Origin: 66-474 sp051954935
Lineage (GTDB): Bacteria > Pseudomonadota > Gammaproteobacteria > Xanthomonadales > Rhodanobacteraceae
Direction: 5' to 3'
Assembly: GCA_051954935.1 (NCBI GenBank)
Contig: JBQCHG010000044.1
Coordinates: 1-32,868 of the forward strand
DNA length: 32,868 nucleotides
In this document: piece after piece, positions 31,796 through 32,868 of the stretch
Layout: each line of letters opens with the position of its first letter
How positions within the stretch are numbered: the first letter of the stretch is position 1
Notes under the pieces: model-generated
Told to the model about the DNA's origin: nothing
What the model saw: the letters and a program-made list of their open reading frames with translations, nothing else
Database searches by the model: none
Position numbers and translations under genes: made by a program

Positions 31796-32868
31796 ATGTC
31801 GATAACGGAATCTGCCGTCAACAGCGACATTGCCTCCGAGTTCCTGGATCGTCGCGAGTTGATCACCGCGCTGCGGCGCCTGCGCCGCGGCGACTTCCAC
31901 GTGCGTCTGCGCGACGACCTCACCGGAGAGGACGCGGAGCTTGCGCAGCTGTTCAACGACGTGGTCGGCCTGAATGAGCAGATGGCGCAGGAGTTCCAGC
32001 GCCTCTCGAGGGTGGTCGGCAAAGAGGGCAAGATCAACCAGCGTGGGCGCGTCAACCACGCCACCGGCGGATGGGAGAGCGCGATCCACGCCGTGAATGA
32101 ACTGATCGACGACATGGTGCAGCCCACCGCCGAAGTGGCCCGCGTGATCGGCGCGGTGGCCAAGGGCGATCTGTCGCAGACCATGACGGTGGAAATTGAC
32201 GGCCGTCCGCTGCGCGGCGAGTTCCTGCGCATCGGCAAGGTCGTCAACACCATGGTCGAACAGCTCGCCTCGTTCGCCGCGGAGGTGACGCGCGTGGCGC
32301 GCGAGGTCGGCACCGAGGGCAACCTCGGCGGTCAGGCGCAGGTGCCGGGCGTGGCCGGCACCTGGAAGGACCTCACCGACAACGTCAACCTGATGGCCGA
32401 CAACCTCACCGGCCAGGTACGCAACATCGCGGAAGTCACCACCGCCGTGGCGCGCGGCGACCTCTCCAAGAAGATCACGGTGGAGGTGAAGGGCGAGATC
32501 CTCGAACTCAAGAACACCATCAACACGATGGTGGACCAGCTCACCTCCTTCGCCTCGGAAGTGACGCGCGTGGCGCGCGAGGTCGGCACCGAGGGCAACC
32601 TCGGCGGCCAGGCGCAGGTGCCGGGCGTCGCCGGCACCTGGAAGGACCTCACCGACAACGTGAACCTGATGGCCGACAACCTCACCGGCCAGGTGCGAAA
32701 CATCGCGGAGGTCACCACCGCGGTCGCATCCGGCGATCTTTCCAAGAAGATCACGGTGGAGGTGAAGGGCGAGATCCTCGAGCTCAAGAACACCATCAAC
32801 ACGATGGTGGACCAGCTCAACTCCTTCGCCTCGGAAGTGACGCGCGTGGCGCGCGAGGTCGGCACCGA
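31796..32868 (+). CDS. Poly-HAMP sensor histidine kinase, N-terminal part (runs off window)
   Basis: At least 357 residues from ATG at 31796 with no stop before the edge. There is no membrane helix or signal peptide; the protein opens with MSITESAVNSDIASEFLDRR and a linker, then tandem HAMP domains. From about residue 164 the unit ASEVTRVAREVGTEGNLGGQ... repeats every 92 residues, and two full copies plus the start of a third are visible. This architecture is that of soluble group III hybrid kinases, like fungal Nik1 and its bacterial relatives, in which HAMP chains sense stress such as osmolarity. Kinase and receiver domains are expected beyond the window and are not seen here. The ribosome site before the start is poor. 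Confidence 0.88.
   Translation, partial: MSITESAVNSDIASEFLDRRELITALRRLRRGDFHVRLRDDLTGEDAELAQLFNDVVGLNEQMAQEFQRLSRVVGKEGKINQRGRVNHATGGWESAIHAVNELIDDMVQPTAEVARVIGAVAKGDLSQTMTVEIDGRPLRGEFLRIGKVVNTMVEQLASFAAEVTRVAREVGTEGNLGGQAQVPGVAGTWKDLTDNVNLMADNLTGQVRNIAEVTTAVARGDLSKKITVEVKGEILELKNTINTMVDQLTSFASEVTRVAREVGTEGNLGGQAQVPGVAGTWKDLTDNVNLMADNLTGQVRNIAEVTTAVASGDLSKKITVEVKGEILELKNTINTMVDQLNSFASEVTRVAREVGT
32285..32836 (+). repeat. Tandem 276-bp repeats coding HAMP units
   Basis: The same phrase starting GTGACGCGCG occurs at 32285, 32561 and 32837, exactly 276 bases (92 codons) apart. The two complete copies differ at only about twenty positions by eye, many of them third codon positions, and long runs are identical. 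This degree of DNA identity points to recent duplication or gene conversion among units, which makes unit-number change likely. The third copy is cut by the window end. Confidence 0.85.

Noticed and set aside
32332..32865. Repetitive minus-strand frame of 177 codons
   Set aside because: Mirror of the HAMP tandem repeats, not an independent gene.
1..32868. CRISPR arrays, transposase genes, integrases, phage genes
   Set aside because: None seen: no regularly spaced short repeats and no recombinase or transposase motifs in any plausible frame.

Overview
The window is a gene-dense, high-GC stretch of a bacterial chromosome. The codon use, the GTAGGAGC-type intergenic palindromes, and the combination of alternative complex III with a caa3 oxidase and an NdvB-like glucan synthase suggest a gammaproteobacterium of the Xanthomonadales/Rhodanobacteraceae kind. 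That placement is an inference; no marker gene in the window settles it.

Region 1 (1-10832, minus strand) is a respiratory operon read right to left: actA-actB-actC-actD-actE-actF (alternative complex III, a quinol:cytochrome c/oxidase oxidoreductase), a small one-helix protein, a Sco copper chaperone, ctaC (CuA subunit fused to cytochrome c) and ctaD (oxidase subunit I, cut by the window edge). All nine gene junctions overlap by 4 to 14 bases, so the quinol-oxidising complex and its terminal oxidase appear to be made as one translationally coupled unit. Subunit I has the YSHPAVY form of helix VI, typical of A2-type oxidases. actB carries an in-frame copy of a palindromic repeat.

Region 2 (10833-13978) is a 211-bp divergent control region with a perfect 16-bp palindrome, followed on the plus strand by a thiamine-diphosphate enzyme of the pyruvate-oxidase type and an enolase-superfamily enzyme.

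Region 3 (14007-19077, plus) holds a 59-residue Cys-rich metallothionein-like protein. After it comes a close cluster: a polytopic membrane protein, a gluconate-dehydrogenase subunit-3 family protein, a GMC flavoprotein dehydrogenase, a short-chain dehydrogenase with a C-terminal membrane anchor, and a homologue of the Anabaena sensory rhodopsin transducer with no rhodopsin nearby.

Region 4 (19151-30489, plus) encodes a 2941-residue cyclic beta-1,2-glucan synthase (NdvB type). It is coupled by ATGA to a GH144-like beta-1,2-glucanase without a visible signal peptide. A cluster of palindromic repeats and a glucose-dehydrogenase-like SDR follow.

Region 5 (30490-32868) contains tRNA-Arg(CCG) preceded by a decayed partial copy of itself, a single-domain response regulator, a 429-bp leader with two hairpins, and the N-terminal part of a soluble poly-HAMP sensor kinase with almost identical 276-bp tandem repeats.

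The least expected parts are the rhodopsin-free transducer in a sugar-oxidation/beta-glucan locus, the cytochrome-free GMC dehydrogenase cluster, the repeat that became coding sequence in actB, and the mini-tRNA remnant.
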